Below, piece by piece: positions 34,789 through 43,623 of a stretch of 56,230 nt of DNA. The DNA comes from an uncultured Gammaproteobacteria bacterium (GTDB taxonomy: Bacteria > Pseudomonadota > Gammaproteobacteria > Ga0077536). The notes beneath the pieces are model-generated. The model saw only the letters and a program-made list of their open reading frames with translations. It did not search any database and had not been told where the DNA came from. The translations under genes and the position numbers were made by a program. Where the stretch lies: the NCBI GenBank assembly GCA_938075585.1, contig CALJHG010000003.1, positions 1 to 56,230 of the forward strand, written 5' to 3'. Numbering within the stretch: the stretch's first letter is position 1; each line of letters opens with the position of its first letter.

Positions 34789-35667
34789 CTAGTCCCAAAA
34801 TTTATTCAGTGTCTCCAAAAATAATTGTAGTTGGTCATGGTGGACCCAATGCCCAGCATCAGCAAACCCTTCGACCTTGGCATTGGAAAAAAATTTGATC
34901 CGACCATCATCCTCTGGACTAGATGCCCAACTTTCTTCACCATATACTAAGAGGGTGGGACATTTAATCTTCCCCCAGAGCGCCTGCAACTCGTCAGTCG
35001 GCATATCATAGGCTGGCCAATTTCGAACATAATTGTCAAACTTCCACGAATAAGTACCATCCTCATTTTGCACAGTCCCGTGAACTGTTAAGTGATAAGC
35101 CTGTTCTGGAGACAAATGCTTATTTTCTCCCTGCATTCGTCCTAACGCCTCTTCAATAGACTGATAGCGTCTAGGAAGTCTCCCAGCGAAACTTCTTTTC
35201 TCTTCTATCCAGTCTCTCAACCTCTCATCAAAGGTTTTTTTTGCTCGCTCCGCTAGGACTTTAGGAGGCCACCCCAGCCCTTCAATCGCAACAATAGATT
35301 TAACTGTATCGGGGTAAAGTCCGGCGTACCGAAGTGCGATATTCCCGCCAAGAGAATGCGCGAGAATTGTGACCGGCGCCAGGCCCTTCTGATGAATAAG
35401 CTGAGCTAAGTCGTAGACATAACTTGCCATATCGTAATGACCATCAGGAGACCAATCACTATCACCATGCCCACGTAAATCCGGCGCAATGATATGCCAT
35501 TTTTCCCTCATAGAATGCGCTATCCAATCCCAATTACGGCAATGATCCCGACCGCCATGAATCATTAATAAAGGCTCTAAATCAGAATTACCCCAGTCTA
35601 CATAATGCAGCCTGAGTCTTTGGGATAAAAAACGATGTGACGTAGGTCCTGGGGCCGACTCAATCAT
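34789..35667 (-). CDS. alpha/beta-fold hydrolase
   Basis: A 292-residue cytoplasmic hydrolase. The oxyanion-side LLMIHGGRDHCRNWDW, nucleophile elbow ILAHSLGGNIALRY and C-terminal GFADAGHWVHHDQ with the catalytic His are seen. The acid is probably in LVYGEESWASSPEDD. It resembles epoxide hydrolase/esterase-type members. It is co-directional with the upstream KPR-like gene, 20 bp apart, so the two probably form an operon. Confidence 0.85.
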   Translation of the reverse strand: MIESAPGPTSHRFLSQRLRLHYVDWGNSDLEPLLMIHGGRDHCRNWDWIAHSMREKWHIIAPDLRGHGDSDWSPDGHYDMASYVYDLAQLIHQKGLAPVTILAHSLGGNIALRYAGLYPDTVKSIVAIEGLGWPPKVLAERAKKTFDERLRDWIEEKRSFAGRLPRRYQSIEEALGRMQGENKHLSPEQAYHLTVHGTVQNEDGTYSWKFDNYVRNWPAYDMPTDELQALWGKIKCPTLLVYGEESWASSPEDDGRIKFFSNAKVEGFADAGHWVHHDQLQLFLETLNKFWD

Positions 35668-35687
35668 GAGGTAAAATAACTCCTCTG

Positions 35688-36647
35688 CTAATTCTTTAGG
35701 GATTTTTGAATATGATTAACACCCGAAACTATATTGTACGACATCTGCAGACAGGGACAATCTAATCCGAGCGATATAGCTTCTTTACACAAAAATCCTA
35801 ACGTCTCTTCAACTTCTAATTCTCTACCAAAAGACAAATCTTGCACTGCCGACATGCGATGGCCTGGAGCTTCACGAGTAAAATCTTCCCCAATTTTTAT
35901 CACTTCACCCGTCGCATCCTCTAGTGACGCCGCCGAGATTGTCGCCACAGGAAATGGCGCACGATCAATTAGCGTAACTCCTTGTTTCGACGCTATTAAG
36001 CTAGATTCGTAAATTATAGTAGCCGCAATTTGAGCCAAATAAGGGTTAGCTAATGTAGCTCCTGTGTCAGTCCGCGCGATCACAGACGTAACTAATAAAG
36101 CAGCCCAACCAACAAATTTAGACCACTCTTCAGTTTCTATATTGTCACTATAAATTGTATTTATCCCAGCAGTATTCATAGTTGCGGCTATACTTCTTAC
36201 GTGCGTCGACAGACCTCCAATATAAACCGCGACATTGCGCGTAAAATTAGCCACACCATCACTACCCAACTCCCCACTAAAATTTGCCATACACCCTAAG
36301 ACACTTGACTCTGGGTAAAGATTTTTCAAAAGACGAGTCTTCTCGACACCATTAGCTAAGGAAAATACTGCCCGCGGGTTACAGTTACCCACATCCGAAA
36401 ATGCGTGCTCGAACTGGTAGGTCTTAACAGCGTAAACCAAGATATCTTTTTGCACCGGCCTATTGATGGTCAAACTTCCGCGGCCACTTCCCGAAATATT
36501 CCTCAAGCCTTTGACGCGGAGCCCGTTAGCCTCTATTTGCGTTTTCCGAGCTCCCCTCACTCGGACATTGACTACGTGACCGGCCTGCAATAGGTGGGCA
36601 CCGAGTATAGTTCCTAACGCACCGCACCCAACTATAGTAAAACGCAA
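35688..36647 (-). CDS. ketopantoate reductase (PanE/ApbA)-family dehydrogenase
   Basis: A 319-residue NAD(P)-dependent 2-oxoacid reductase-like protein. The Rossmann fingerprint is FTIVGCGALGTILGAHLLQAG, followed by VYAVKTYQFEHA and SLANGVEKTRLL. The catalytic Lys is expected in EEWSKFVGWAALLVTSV, and LGLDCPCLQMSYNIV closes the C-terminal helical domain. Family members outside pantothenate synthesis reduce other 2-oxo compounds. Context (paired with a hydrolase) favours a catabolic role over pantothenate. Confidence 0.83.
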   Translation of the reverse strand: MRFTIVGCGALGTILGAHLLQAGHVVNVRVRGARKTQIEANGLRVKGLRNISGSGRGSLTINRPVQKDILVYAVKTYQFEHAFSDVGNCNPRAVFSLANGVEKTRLLKNLYPESSVLGCMANFSGELGSDGVANFTRNVAVYIGGLSTHVRSIAATMNTAGINTIYSDNIETEEWSKFVGWAALLVTSVIARTDTGATLANPYLAQIAATIIYESSLIASKQGVTLIDRAPFPVATISAASLEDATGEVIKIGEDFTREAPGHRMSAVQDLSFGRELEVEETLGFLCKEAISLGLDCPCLQMSYNIVSGVNHIQKSLKN

Positions 36648-36768
36648 TTGCTATCACTCCAATAAAATAGTTGCAACTATATTAATCCAACACCAAATCT
36701 AATATTCTCATTATAAATATAACATCGAAACTCTAGTAAAAAATTTAATTATTTAAGGTTAACAAAGT

Positions 36769-37998
36769 ATGCGTTGTGAAGTTGTCGCCATAGGAACAGA
36801 ACTCCTTCTAGGTCAAATTATAGATACAAACTCATCCTGGATAGGGGACCACCTAGCTCAAATTGGAATCGACTCCCTCCACCAAACTAAAGTAGGGGAC
36901 AATCACGAGCGTATAGTAGATGCTCTGAAAACCGCACTGAAAAGAAGTGACGCTGTAATATGCTGCGGTGGTCTTGGCCCGACACAAGACGATATCACTC
37001 GAGAAGCCATTGCTGAAGTAATGGGTGTGGAACTCGAATTAGATCCCAATATTGTTGAAATAATCAAAAGGATGTTCGAATCTCGCGGGAGAACGATGCC
37101 TGATAATAACTTAAATCAAGCAAGGATCCCAAAGGGGGCTGCCGCAATTGCAAAACAACCTGGGACCGCTCCTGGCCTCATATGCCCTATTGGTAATCAA
37201 GTGATATACGCCGTGCCTGGCGTGCCTTATGAAATGCATCAAATGATGGAGTCAGCAATTCTACCTGACCTACTCAAGCGTTCAGGAACAAAAGCGGTCA
37301 TTAAAAGTAGAGTTTTGAAGACGTGGGGACACAGCGAAAGCCGTCTAGCAGAGCTCCTGTCTAAAAGGATCGAACAGCTGGATGAAAAAGGGAATCCTAC
37401 GCTGGCGTTTCTCGCTAGCGGCATAGAAGGACTGAAGGTAAGGATCACGGCTAAAGGGGAAACTGAAGCCTCGGTGTTGCGTACTATCGAAAAAGAAGAA
37501 GCTATTGTTAGAGACTTGCTGGGAGATAGTATATTTGGGAGTGATGAGGAAACTATGGAATCGACCGTTATCAAGTTGCTTAAACAGCACAGCCTCACAA
37601 TGTCTGTTTCGGAAGTTACCAGTGGAGGGATCGCAAGTGCTCGGTTATCAAGTAAAGATCCTTTCGGAGAAGTATTTGTTGGGGGCCTAGTGCCCAGGTC
37701 CTCTATAGTGCGAAAACATATCCTTGGCCTAAAAGACGATCTCATCGGGACCAAAGAAGGCGCGAAAAATCTCGCGAAAGCGACGCGAGAATTTTTTGGA
37801 AGCGATATTGGCCTCGCTACTACAGGAGAACATGATTTACCAAGGAAGAGTGCGGCTGGGCAAACATTTTTAGGTATCGCGGATTCAAAGGGTGAGCGAG
37901 TGGAACTAGTGAAATTACCCGGCGATTACGAGAGAGTCCGACAATTTAGTGTTATCAGTCTCTTAAATGCTCTACGACTCGAGATAATTAAAAAATGA
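36769..37998 (+). CDS. cinA: CinA-family protein with altered C-terminal motif
   Basis: A 409-residue two-domain CinA. The N-terminal MoCF/COG1058 domain (1-170) is canonical: IGTELLLGQIIDTNSSWI, CGGLGPTQDDITREA, YAVPGVPYEMHQMM. It is associated with ADP-ribose pyrophosphatase activity. The C-terminal domain is usually an NMN deamidase marked by ESCTGG; here residues 282-287 read EVTSGG, and the following GGLVPRSSIVRK lacks the usual YSN. The amidase activity is therefore doubtful. Its stop overlaps the start of the SelW-like gene by 4 bp (ATGA), so they are translationally coupled. Confidence 0.85.
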   Translation: MRCEVVAIGTELLLGQIIDTNSSWIGDHLAQIGIDSLHQTKVGDNHERIVDALKTALKRSDAVICCGGLGPTQDDITREAIAEVMGVELELDPNIVEIIKRMFESRGRTMPDNNLNQARIPKGAAAIAKQPGTAPGLICPIGNQVIYAVPGVPYEMHQMMESAILPDLLKRSGTKAVIKSRVLKTWGHSESRLAELLSKRIEQLDEKGNPTLAFLASGIEGLKVRITAKGETEASVLRTIEKEEAIVRDLLGDSIFGSDEETMESTVIKLLKQHSLTMSVSEVTSGGIASARLSSKDPFGEVFVGGLVPRSSIVRKHILGLKDDLIGTKEGAKNLAKATREFFGSDIGLATTGEHDLPRKSAAGQTFLGIADSKGERVELVKLPGDYERVRQFSVISLLNALRLEIIKK

Positions 37999-38216
37999 AC
38001 ATTAGTATCAAATACTGTGTGCAGTGAAACTATAAGCCCGAAGCACTCCGTGTGAGATCGCTGCTGCTGGAATACCAAAAAATTGAAGTTATCCTGATAG
38101 AAGGCGACGGTGGTGTTTTTGAGATAAGTAAATCAGATAAAACGGTCTTTTCTAAAAAGCTAAGCGGAAGGTTTCCGACAGAGACTGAGGTGCGAGCTAT
38201 GGGCAAAGAAGTCTAG
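37995..38216 (+). CDS. SelW/Rdx-family selenoprotein, Sec encoded by in-frame TGA
   Basis: Starting at ATG 37995, which overlaps the cinA stop, the frame reads MNISIKYCVQ, then TGA (38025-38027), then NYKPEALRV and on to TAG at 38214. With TGA read as selenocysteine this is a 73-residue Rdx protein. Cys8-V-Q-Sec11 is the family redox motif CxxU, NYKPEA is the segment that follows it in bacterial SelW-like proteins, and GDGGVFEI and VFSKKLSGRFP are the two other signature blocks. SelW-type proteins have a thioredoxin-like fold and act as small thiol redox proteins. The candidate SECIS hairpin behind the TGA is listed separately. Ordinary gene calling stops at codon 10 and misses it. A degraded Cys homologue is the alternative, but every other position is intact. 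Confidence 0.82.
38042..38062 (+). promoter_or_regulatory. candidate bacterial SECIS element
   Basis: Downstream of the TGA the mRNA can form AGC/GCU, an internal loop A versus AUC, then CUC/GAG with apical loop CGUGU (38049-38053). The loop begins 22 nt after the TGA and has G as its second base. Both fit the published bacterial SECIS rules (16-37 nt, G among the first two loop bases). The stem is short, so this is only a candidate. Confidence 0.45.
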
Positions 38217-38220
38217 TACG

Positions 38221-38484
38221 ATGCTGGTCACACTGTGGGTAAAAGACGCTCTGCAAAAACCCTATAGTACTTTTGATCACATAAATACTTATGCGGTACA
38301 ACAATCTATAGCAATGGGGATCGAAACTTCTCCCGCTGAAGTTAAAGCGGCGCTGGATAAACTTATTGAAAAAAATATTGTCGAAACGCACCAATACCTG
38401 GCTGAAGAAAAATATTATGCTGAGACTATTTATGACAAAAGTAATATTTACTGGTATTTTTTTAAACTTAAAGGACCCGATTAA
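38221..38484 (+). CDS. small protein of unknown function next to the SelW-like gene
   Basis: An 87-residue protein, start 5 bp after the SelW-like stop. I do not recognise it. It looks helical with mixed charge, including SPAEVKAALDKLIEKNIV, which resembles the second and third helices of winged-helix domains, followed by a hydrophobic strand-like IYWYFFKLKG. There is no signal peptide or cysteine motif. It sits in a same-strand row with cinA, the SelW-like gene and an amidase gene (29 bp downstream). A DNA-binding role is only a guess. Confidence 0.6.
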   Translation: MLVTLWVKDALQKPYSTFDHINTYAVQQSIAMGIETSPAEVKAALDKLIEKNIVETHQYLAEEKYYAETIYDKSNIYWYFFKLKGPD

Positions 38485-38513
38485 GCAGTCATCAAGAATC
38501 TAAGGAGAGCGAA

Positions 38514-39920
38514 ATGGCTATCGAATCCGACTTACTAACTCAAACTATCGAAACTGTAGCTCCGCTCATCAAAAGCAAAGAAATATCACCCGTTGCATTA
38601 ACAGAGGCAATGCTGGATAGAATACGTAAAATAGATAAAAAACTTAATAGTTACATCTCAATATCAGACGAACTCGCCCTTAAAGGGGCAGCTCAGGCCG
38701 AATCAGAAATCAAAAAAGGATTGTATCGAGGGCCACTTCATGGAGTTCCTATCGCCCTCAAAGACCTTGTCAATGTTACTGGAATAGAAACAACTTGCGC
38801 TTCGACAATACGAAAAAAGTTCAAAGCAGAACACGACGCCACGGTAGTCGAAAAACTTAAAAGCGCGGGCGCAGTGATATTAGGGAAACTCAATCTAACC
38901 GAATTTGCTCTCTATGGTTACCATCCTGACTATAGGCCTCCGAATAATCCCTGGAACATTGAACATTGGTCAGGAGTGTCTTCCAGTGGTTCAGGAAGCG
39001 CGACTGGAGCCTCCCTTTGCTTTGCTAGCCTCGGAACTGATACCGGTGGATCAATTCGGTTCCCTTCAGCAGCCTGCGGGGTCGTAGGTATCAAACCTAC
39101 TTTTGGAAAAATAAGCAGGTATGGCGTTTTCCCATTATCTGACACACTCGATCATATTGGCCCTATGGCTCGCAGTGTGCGTGACGCGGCGATGGTCCTA
39201 GAGATACTTGAGGGGCGTGACTCACGCGATGGATCTACCCGTTCCGATAAAAGTAGCGACTATTTATCCGCTGCTAATCAAGGCTTAAGGGGCATCACCG
39301 TAGGGTTTGATCAGCAATATTCATCTACCGACTGCGACCCTCAAATGTTTCAAGCTACAGCCACTGCAGTTGAGCTAATGAGACATGAAGGCTCTCAAAT
39401 TATAGAAATTAATCGGCCAGAAATCGTCGAAGCCGCCGATCATTGGATGACAATATGCTCAGTTGATGCTTTGTGTGGGCATGAAGGTTTGTTCCCAGAA
39501 AAAGCCGATGATTACGGTCCAGTTTTCCGCTCACTTCTAGAACATGGCCTACAAGTAAGTGCGAAAGAGTATGCGAAAGCATGCAAACAAAGACAAGCTA
39601 CACGAGCGTTAATCAATGAACTCTTAGAGACAGTAGACGTACTTGTTTGTCCTGCCATGCCTGGATTAGCAGGGCCCCAATCGGATTATCCGCCGCAGCA
39701 AGTAGCTGCGATAGACGATATAGCACCCTTGGTACGATTTGCCGCACCCACAAACTTTTCAGGTCATCCCAGCATTACCGTACCAAATGGCTTTGACGCT
39801 TCTGGAATGCCTACTGCTATGCAATTTATTGGGAAATTAGGTGATGAATCGTCCATCATAAGGGCGGCCGCGGGATATGAAGATCTGACCGAATGGCACA
39901 CAATGCGACCAGACTTATAA
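38514..39920 (+). CDS. amidase-signature family amidohydrolase
   Basis: A 468-residue amidase-signature enzyme with the complete Ser-cisSer-Lys triad: Lys83 in PIALKDLVN, the cis-Ser in GVSSSGSGSATGAS (about 157-158) and nucleophile Ser180 in TDTGGSIRFPSA. The C-terminal block YPPQQVAAIDDIAPLVRFAA and APTNFSGHPSITVPNGF is normal. It is not GatA: the neighbours gatB and gatC are absent and the C-terminus is shorter. Likely substrates are small amides, biuret or allophanate-type compounds; this cannot be decided. A ribosome site AAGGAG precedes ATG. Confidence 0.9.
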   Translation: MAIESDLLTQTIETVAPLIKSKEISPVALTEAMLDRIRKIDKKLNSYISISDELALKGAAQAESEIKKGLYRGPLHGVPIALKDLVNVTGIETTCASTIRKKFKAEHDATVVEKLKSAGAVILGKLNLTEFALYGYHPDYRPPNNPWNIEHWSGVSSSGSGSATGASLCFASLGTDTGGSIRFPSAACGVVGIKPTFGKISRYGVFPLSDTLDHIGPMARSVRDAAMVLEILEGRDSRDGSTRSDKSSDYLSAANQGLRGITVGFDQQYSSTDCDPQMFQATATAVELMRHEGSQIIEINRPEIVEAADHWMTICSVDALCGHEGLFPEKADDYGPVFRSLLEHGLQVSAKEYAKACKQRQATRALINELLETVDVLVCPAMPGLAGPQSDYPPQQVAAIDDIAPLVRFAAPTNFSGHPSITVPNGFDASGMPTAMQFIGKLGDESSIIRAAAGYEDLTEWHTMRPDL

Positions 39921-39951
39921 AATAGTAATAGCTCCTCAGAAAACACCGCAA

Positions 39952-41133
39952 TTATTTTTTACTGCGTGACAAATCCAGAATTCGCCATAGATACCAGCTA
40001 GCGATACTACGATACGGCCGCCACCGTTCCCCATACTCGCGTAAAGTCTTTCTATCAGTCTCTCGACCACTACTCACCAAGATCGCATGGCCCAACCTCA
40101 AGCCGAGATCATCAACAGATAAAACGTCAGGACGACCGAGACGAAACATTAAAACCATTTCTGCGGTCCACTTCCCTATGCCCTTAACATTCGACAAAAC
40201 CTCCACTACCTGTGCATCGTCCATCCTTCTTAATGCTGCCAATCCGGGTACTCTCTTCGATAAAGTTTTCTCCGCCAGATCCCCTATTGCTGCTACTTTA
40301 TTTCGAGACAAACCTACGCTGCGAAGCTCAGTCTCGTTTATCGATAAATAATTTTGGGGCGTCAGGCCGCTCGGACCCCGAGGTAATATGCGACAAAAAC
40401 GTTCGAAAATTGTCGCTGCTGCCTTAGTACTCAACTGCTGACCTATTATAGTACGTGTAAGTGCGGCAAAAATTGTTGAGGTTTTGCGTATTGTTAAACT
40501 TGGCATGCCGATTTGATCAATAAAATGTCCTAAATATTCGTCTCGAGTTTTCAAATACGCGGCGGCACGCCGAGGACTATATAGAAATCCTCCGCTGTGT
40601 TCCAACCTCATACGCTCAATCTCTAAAAGGTATTCTTTCAAGCCAACTCCACCAGCTGCGCTAAATCCAGTCAGAGCTCCATCAGCTGCTACCACGCGAT
40701 GACAGGGAACCAATAAAGGAATGGGGTTAGCCCCAAGTGCACGGCCAACTGCTCGCGCGGAATTAGGACTACCAATCCTCTTGGCCAACTCTCCGTAAGA
40801 AATCGTTTTCCCTGCAGGGATCGCTCTGGTAAATTCATACACCCTTTTACTAAAAGGAGTTAACGTCGATATGTCGATACTTATCGCGGAAAAATCCTGA
40901 GCCCTACCCTCGACGTGCGACAGCACATCACGACAAAGATTGGCTATTAACCTACTTGGGACTGCATCCCCAACAAGATTTGGGTACTGACCTCGCATTT
41001 TTTTTTCAGTGAGCTCTTTGGTCGCCTCAGGTAACTGGAAACCCAAAATATTGTTGCCGTCCCAGGCTAAGCCACACCAACCGATCGCCGTATAAAAAAA
41101 GGTTAATCCCTTATTACTCATGGCTACACACAT
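39952..41133 (-). CDS. Ogt-AlkA fusion: O6-alkylguanine methyltransferase plus 3-methyladenine DNA glycosylase
   Basis: A 393-residue two-domain DNA alkylation repair protein. The N-terminal part (about 1-178) is an Ogt/MGMT: IPAGKTISYGELAKRIG, RAVGRALGANPIP and the acceptor PCHRV with Cys144. The C-terminal part (about 200-393) is an AlkA-type HhH-GPD glycosylase: IIGQQLSTKAAATIF, the hairpin VKGIGKWTAEMVLMF and the catalytic Asp in LSVDDLGLRLG (341/342), then WRPYRSIASWYLWR. There is no Ada N-terminal methylphosphotriester or AraC domain. One chain would thus repair both O6-alkylguanine by direct transfer and N-alkylpurines by excision. Confidence 0.9.
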   Translation of the reverse strand: MCVAMSNKGLTFFYTAIGWCGLAWDGNNILGFQLPEATKELTEKKMRGQYPNLVGDAVPSRLIANLCRDVLSHVEGRAQDFSAISIDISTLTPFSKRVYEFTRAIPAGKTISYGELAKRIGSPNSARAVGRALGANPIPLLVPCHRVVAADGALTGFSAAGGVGLKEYLLEIERMRLEHSGGFLYSPRRAAAYLKTRDEYLGHFIDQIGMPSLTIRKTSTIFAALTRTIIGQQLSTKAAATIFERFCRILPRGPSGLTPQNYLSINETELRSVGLSRNKVAAIGDLAEKTLSKRVPGLAALRRMDDAQVVEVLSNVKGIGKWTAEMVLMFRLGRPDVLSVDDLGLRLGHAILVSSGRETDRKTLREYGERWRPYRSIASWYLWRILDLSRSKK

Positions 41134-41238
41134 TACTAGAGATGAAACAAACTATCTAACAATTTACATTTTGGACTTGTCTTCATTAATGTAATAAAGG
41201 TATTGTCTCGTTTTCACATTTCTAAACGGAGCTAGGGC

Positions 41239-41751
41239 ATGATTTACAGTTTGGGAAGTAACAGCGTTCAAGACGAAGGTGCCTGTTTTATAGCGCCAGA
41301 TGCTTCTGTTATTGGAAATGTCCGCTTAAAACATAATGCGAGCATCTGGTTCGGGGTTGTTATACGGGGCGATAATGACCTAATCACTATCGGAAAAAAT
41401 TCCAATGTGCAGGATTTATCGGTTTTGCATACCGATCCAGGTTGTCCTTTAACAATTGGGTCTAATTGCACTATAGGACATAAAGTCATGCTACATGGAT
41501 GCACTATTGGGGATAACTCACTGATAGGAATAAATGCTGTTATTTTGAACGGTGCTACAATTGGAAAAAACTGCCTGATCGGCGCAGGAGCACTGATCAC
41601 TGAAGGGAAAACGATACCTGATGGTAGCCTCGTGCTTGGCTCGCCTGGAAAAGTCGCTCGAGAACTATCGGCGACCCAAATAGCAAATCTCACCGCATCC
41701 GCTGAAGGCTACGTTAAAAACGGAAAACGTTTTTCTGCAGAGTTATCCTAA
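41239..41751 (+). CDS. gamma-class carbonic-anhydrase-like hexapeptide protein (YrdA/PaaY type)
   Basis: A 170-residue left-handed beta-helix protein built of hexapeptide repeats. The three metal ligands are visible at His64 (VLHTDPG), His81 and His86 (IGHKVMLHG). Family members hydrate CO2 or act as thioesterases or carriers; carbonic anhydrase activity varies. It is monocistronic and divergent from the repair fusion. Confidence 0.92.
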   Translation: MIYSLGSNSVQDEGACFIAPDASVIGNVRLKHNASIWFGVVIRGDNDLITIGKNSNVQDLSVLHTDPGCPLTIGSNCTIGHKVMLHGCTIGDNSLIGINAVILNGATIGKNCLIGAGALITEGKTIPDGSLVLGSPGKVARELSATQIANLTASAEGYVKNGKRFSAELS

Positions 41752-41797
41752 AGATATAAGCTAAATTTAGAACCACTACTTATCAAAAAAGTTCCAA

Positions 41798-43009
41798 TCA
41801 GTGGTCGGAAGCGTAGCGATTAATAATTTGTTTGCCTAACGCCATCATATGGACTTGATCAGGACCATCCGCCTGTCGGCACCATCTCGCGTAGTTAAAT
41901 GCCTCCGCCATGCAATAATCACCCGTCAGGCCTCCGGCACCATGTATTTGCATGCATCGATCGATGACAGTTTGTGCCATAAGAGGTACCGTGATTTTTG
42001 CCGCCGCTATAAAATCCATCGCGCTTTTCGCACCTAGTTCATCCATCTTAGCGGCCGTTTTCATCGTTAGTAACCGTGCCTGTTCTATTTCACAAAATGA
42101 CTTGGCGATATCTTCTCTAATTGATTGATGCTGAGAGAGTGTTTTACCAAAAGTCGAACGGGAGACTGTTCGCTTACAGGCAAGCTCTAGAGCCCTCTGT
42201 GCGCCACCAATTAATCGCATGCAGTGATGGATCCTTCCAGGTCCCAGTCGACCTTGAGCGATCTCGAATCCGCGCCCCTCACCAAGTAAAATATTTTCGA
42301 CCGGAACTCGCACATTATCAAACCTAACCTCAGCATGCCCCTGAGGTGCATCATCGTAGCCTAATGTGGTTAACGGTCTTGTTATAACGAGTCCATCAGT
42401 ATCTTTAGGAACTAAAATTTGGCTTTGTTGCAGATGTCGATTAGGATTCTCTGGATCGGTTTTCCCCATGACGATAAAGATTTTGGTCCTCTCGAACATG
42501 GCGCCAGTGATAAACCACTTTAAACCATTAATCACATACTCATTACCGTCACGCACAATTGAGGTTTGTACGTTAGTAGCATCGCTTGAGGCAACATCCG
42601 GCTCGGTCATAGCAAAAGAGGAACGTATTTCTCCGGCTAAGAGAGGCTGCAACCAGTCAGCTTTTTGCTGTTCTGTAGCATATTTTATAAAAACCTCCAT
42701 ATTTCCTGTATCCGGAGCATTACAATTAAATACTTCTGAGCTCCAATAAACACGGCCCATGATTTCAGCAAGCGGGGCATATTCTGCATTGCTTAGTCCG
42801 CCATAGTCCTTTGGCATAAATAGGTTCCATAAGCCCTGTTCTCTGGCTAAAGTCTTTAGCTCTTCAACAAGAGGGATAGTAGAAAATCTATCTTCGAGGC
42901 CTGATAATTCTTCGTGATACCGATGCTCGTTAGGATAAATGTGCTGTCCCATGAACTGTTCTAACTGAAGCTTTAATTCATCCGTCGATACGGTAATATT
43001 CGCGTACAT
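41798..43009 (-). CDS. acyl-CoA dehydrogenase
   Basis: A 403-residue FAD-dependent acyl-CoA dehydrogenase. [17 protein letters not shown] and [13 protein letters not shown] cover the flavin and substrate region, [21 protein letters not shown] the third domain, and [34 protein letters not shown] the C-terminal region in split form. The family position often holding the catalytic Glu is not obvious as in short-chain enzymes; the DGPDQVH block resembles the FadE-like and ACAD10/11-type proteins. It is divergent from the second DMFase-like operon. Confidence 0.92.
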   Translation of the reverse strand: MYANITVSTDELKLQLEQFMGQHIYPNEHRYHEELSGLEDRFSTIPLVEELKTLAREQGLWNLFMPKDYGGLSNAEYAPLAEIMGRVYWSSEVFNCNAPDTGNMEVFIKYATEQQKADWLQPLLAGEIRSSFAMTEPDVASSDATNVQTSIVRDGNEYVINGLKWFITGAMFERTKIFIVMGKTDPENPNRHLQQSQILVPKDTDGLVITRPLTTLGYDDAPQGHAEVRFDNVRVPVENILLGEGRGFEIAQGRLGPGRIHHCMRLIGGAQRALELACKRTVSRSTFGKTLSQHQSIREDIAKSFCEIEQARLLTMKTAAKMDELGAKSAMDFIAAAKITVPLMAQTVIDRCMQIHGAGGLTGDYCMAEAFNYARWCRQADGPDQVHMMALGKQIINRYASDH

Positions 43010-43020
43010 AAACTTTTCCC

Positions 43021-43043
43021 GTAAAATTTTTCGAATATTTTAC
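43021..43043. promoter_or_regulatory. inverted repeat between acyl-CoA dehydrogenase and DMFase operon 2
   Basis: GTAAAAT and ATTTTAC are perfect 7-bp arms separated by 9 bp, 12 bp upstream of the dehydrogenase start. The size and location would suit a dimeric repressor operator. A mere AT-rich coincidence is possible, and no regulator gene is adjacent. Confidence 0.4.
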
Positions 43044-43177
43044 CTCTAATTTGCATTCGTTGGTATTTCAATCACTATTCGCATTTACAAGAATGAAAAA
43101 AAATGATGTGATGGTACCCAATGGATTAATAGCTTAATTTCCCCTATCAAAGATAAACAAATTCAAGGTAACGGCTA

Positions 43178-43600
43178 ATGGCTCAAAACAAAACATTAAC
43201 TGCACTCCAGCAAAACTACGCTCTGACTGCTGTAGACGATTATGATATGCGAATGTATGTCCTGGAGCACCTGAGAGATAAAGACAAACGTAATGCGCTT
43301 ATAGCGGAACATCGTCAATTTCCAAGGGGTGGGGCGACTCAACCTGGAACGCCACCGCCTTTGCAGAGCCCCGTATTAAAAAAGTTAGTCGACAAGCTAA
43401 GAATGTTCCCACAGAAGGGAAAACATACCATCGTGGAGACCATTCCTTGGAAAGAATACTCAATCGGAGTACTGCCTGGAGCGCGAGGTAATGCGGTAAA
43501 AATCACTAAAGAAAAGTATAGTACTAGAGAAGATGCAGAGCATGCGATCTTCTGTAAAAGACTAAAATCACTGTGCGCTCATTACGAAATACGCATGTAA
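43178..43600 (+). CDS. N,N-dimethylformamidase alpha (small) subunit-like, copy 2
   Basis: A 140-residue basic protein 23 bp upstream of the second DMFase beta-like gene. Its length is close to that of the characterised alpha subunit (about 130 aa). The N-terminal half contains YDMRMYVLEHLRDKDKRN; the C-terminal half SPVLKKLVDKLRMFPQKGK, IPWKEYSIGVLPGARG, REDAEHAIFCKRLKSL follows the pattern shared with copy 1. ATG 43178 is preceded by AAGGTAA. Assignment rests on position, size and the shared pattern. Confidence 0.78.
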   Translation: MAQNKTLTALQQNYALTAVDDYDMRMYVLEHLRDKDKRNALIAEHRQFPRGGATQPGTPPPLQSPVLKKLVDKLRMFPQKGKHTIVETIPWKEYSIGVLPGARGNAVKITKEKYSTREDAEHAIFCKRLKSLCAHYEIRM

Positions 43601-43623
43601 AAAATAAAGTAGGGAGCAAGTAA

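Noticed and set aside
37239-37754. Long open frame on the minus strand inside cinA
   Set aside because: It is antisense to an intact conserved gene, has low-complexity Ser/Leu content and no domain; similar shadows occur inside most genes here.
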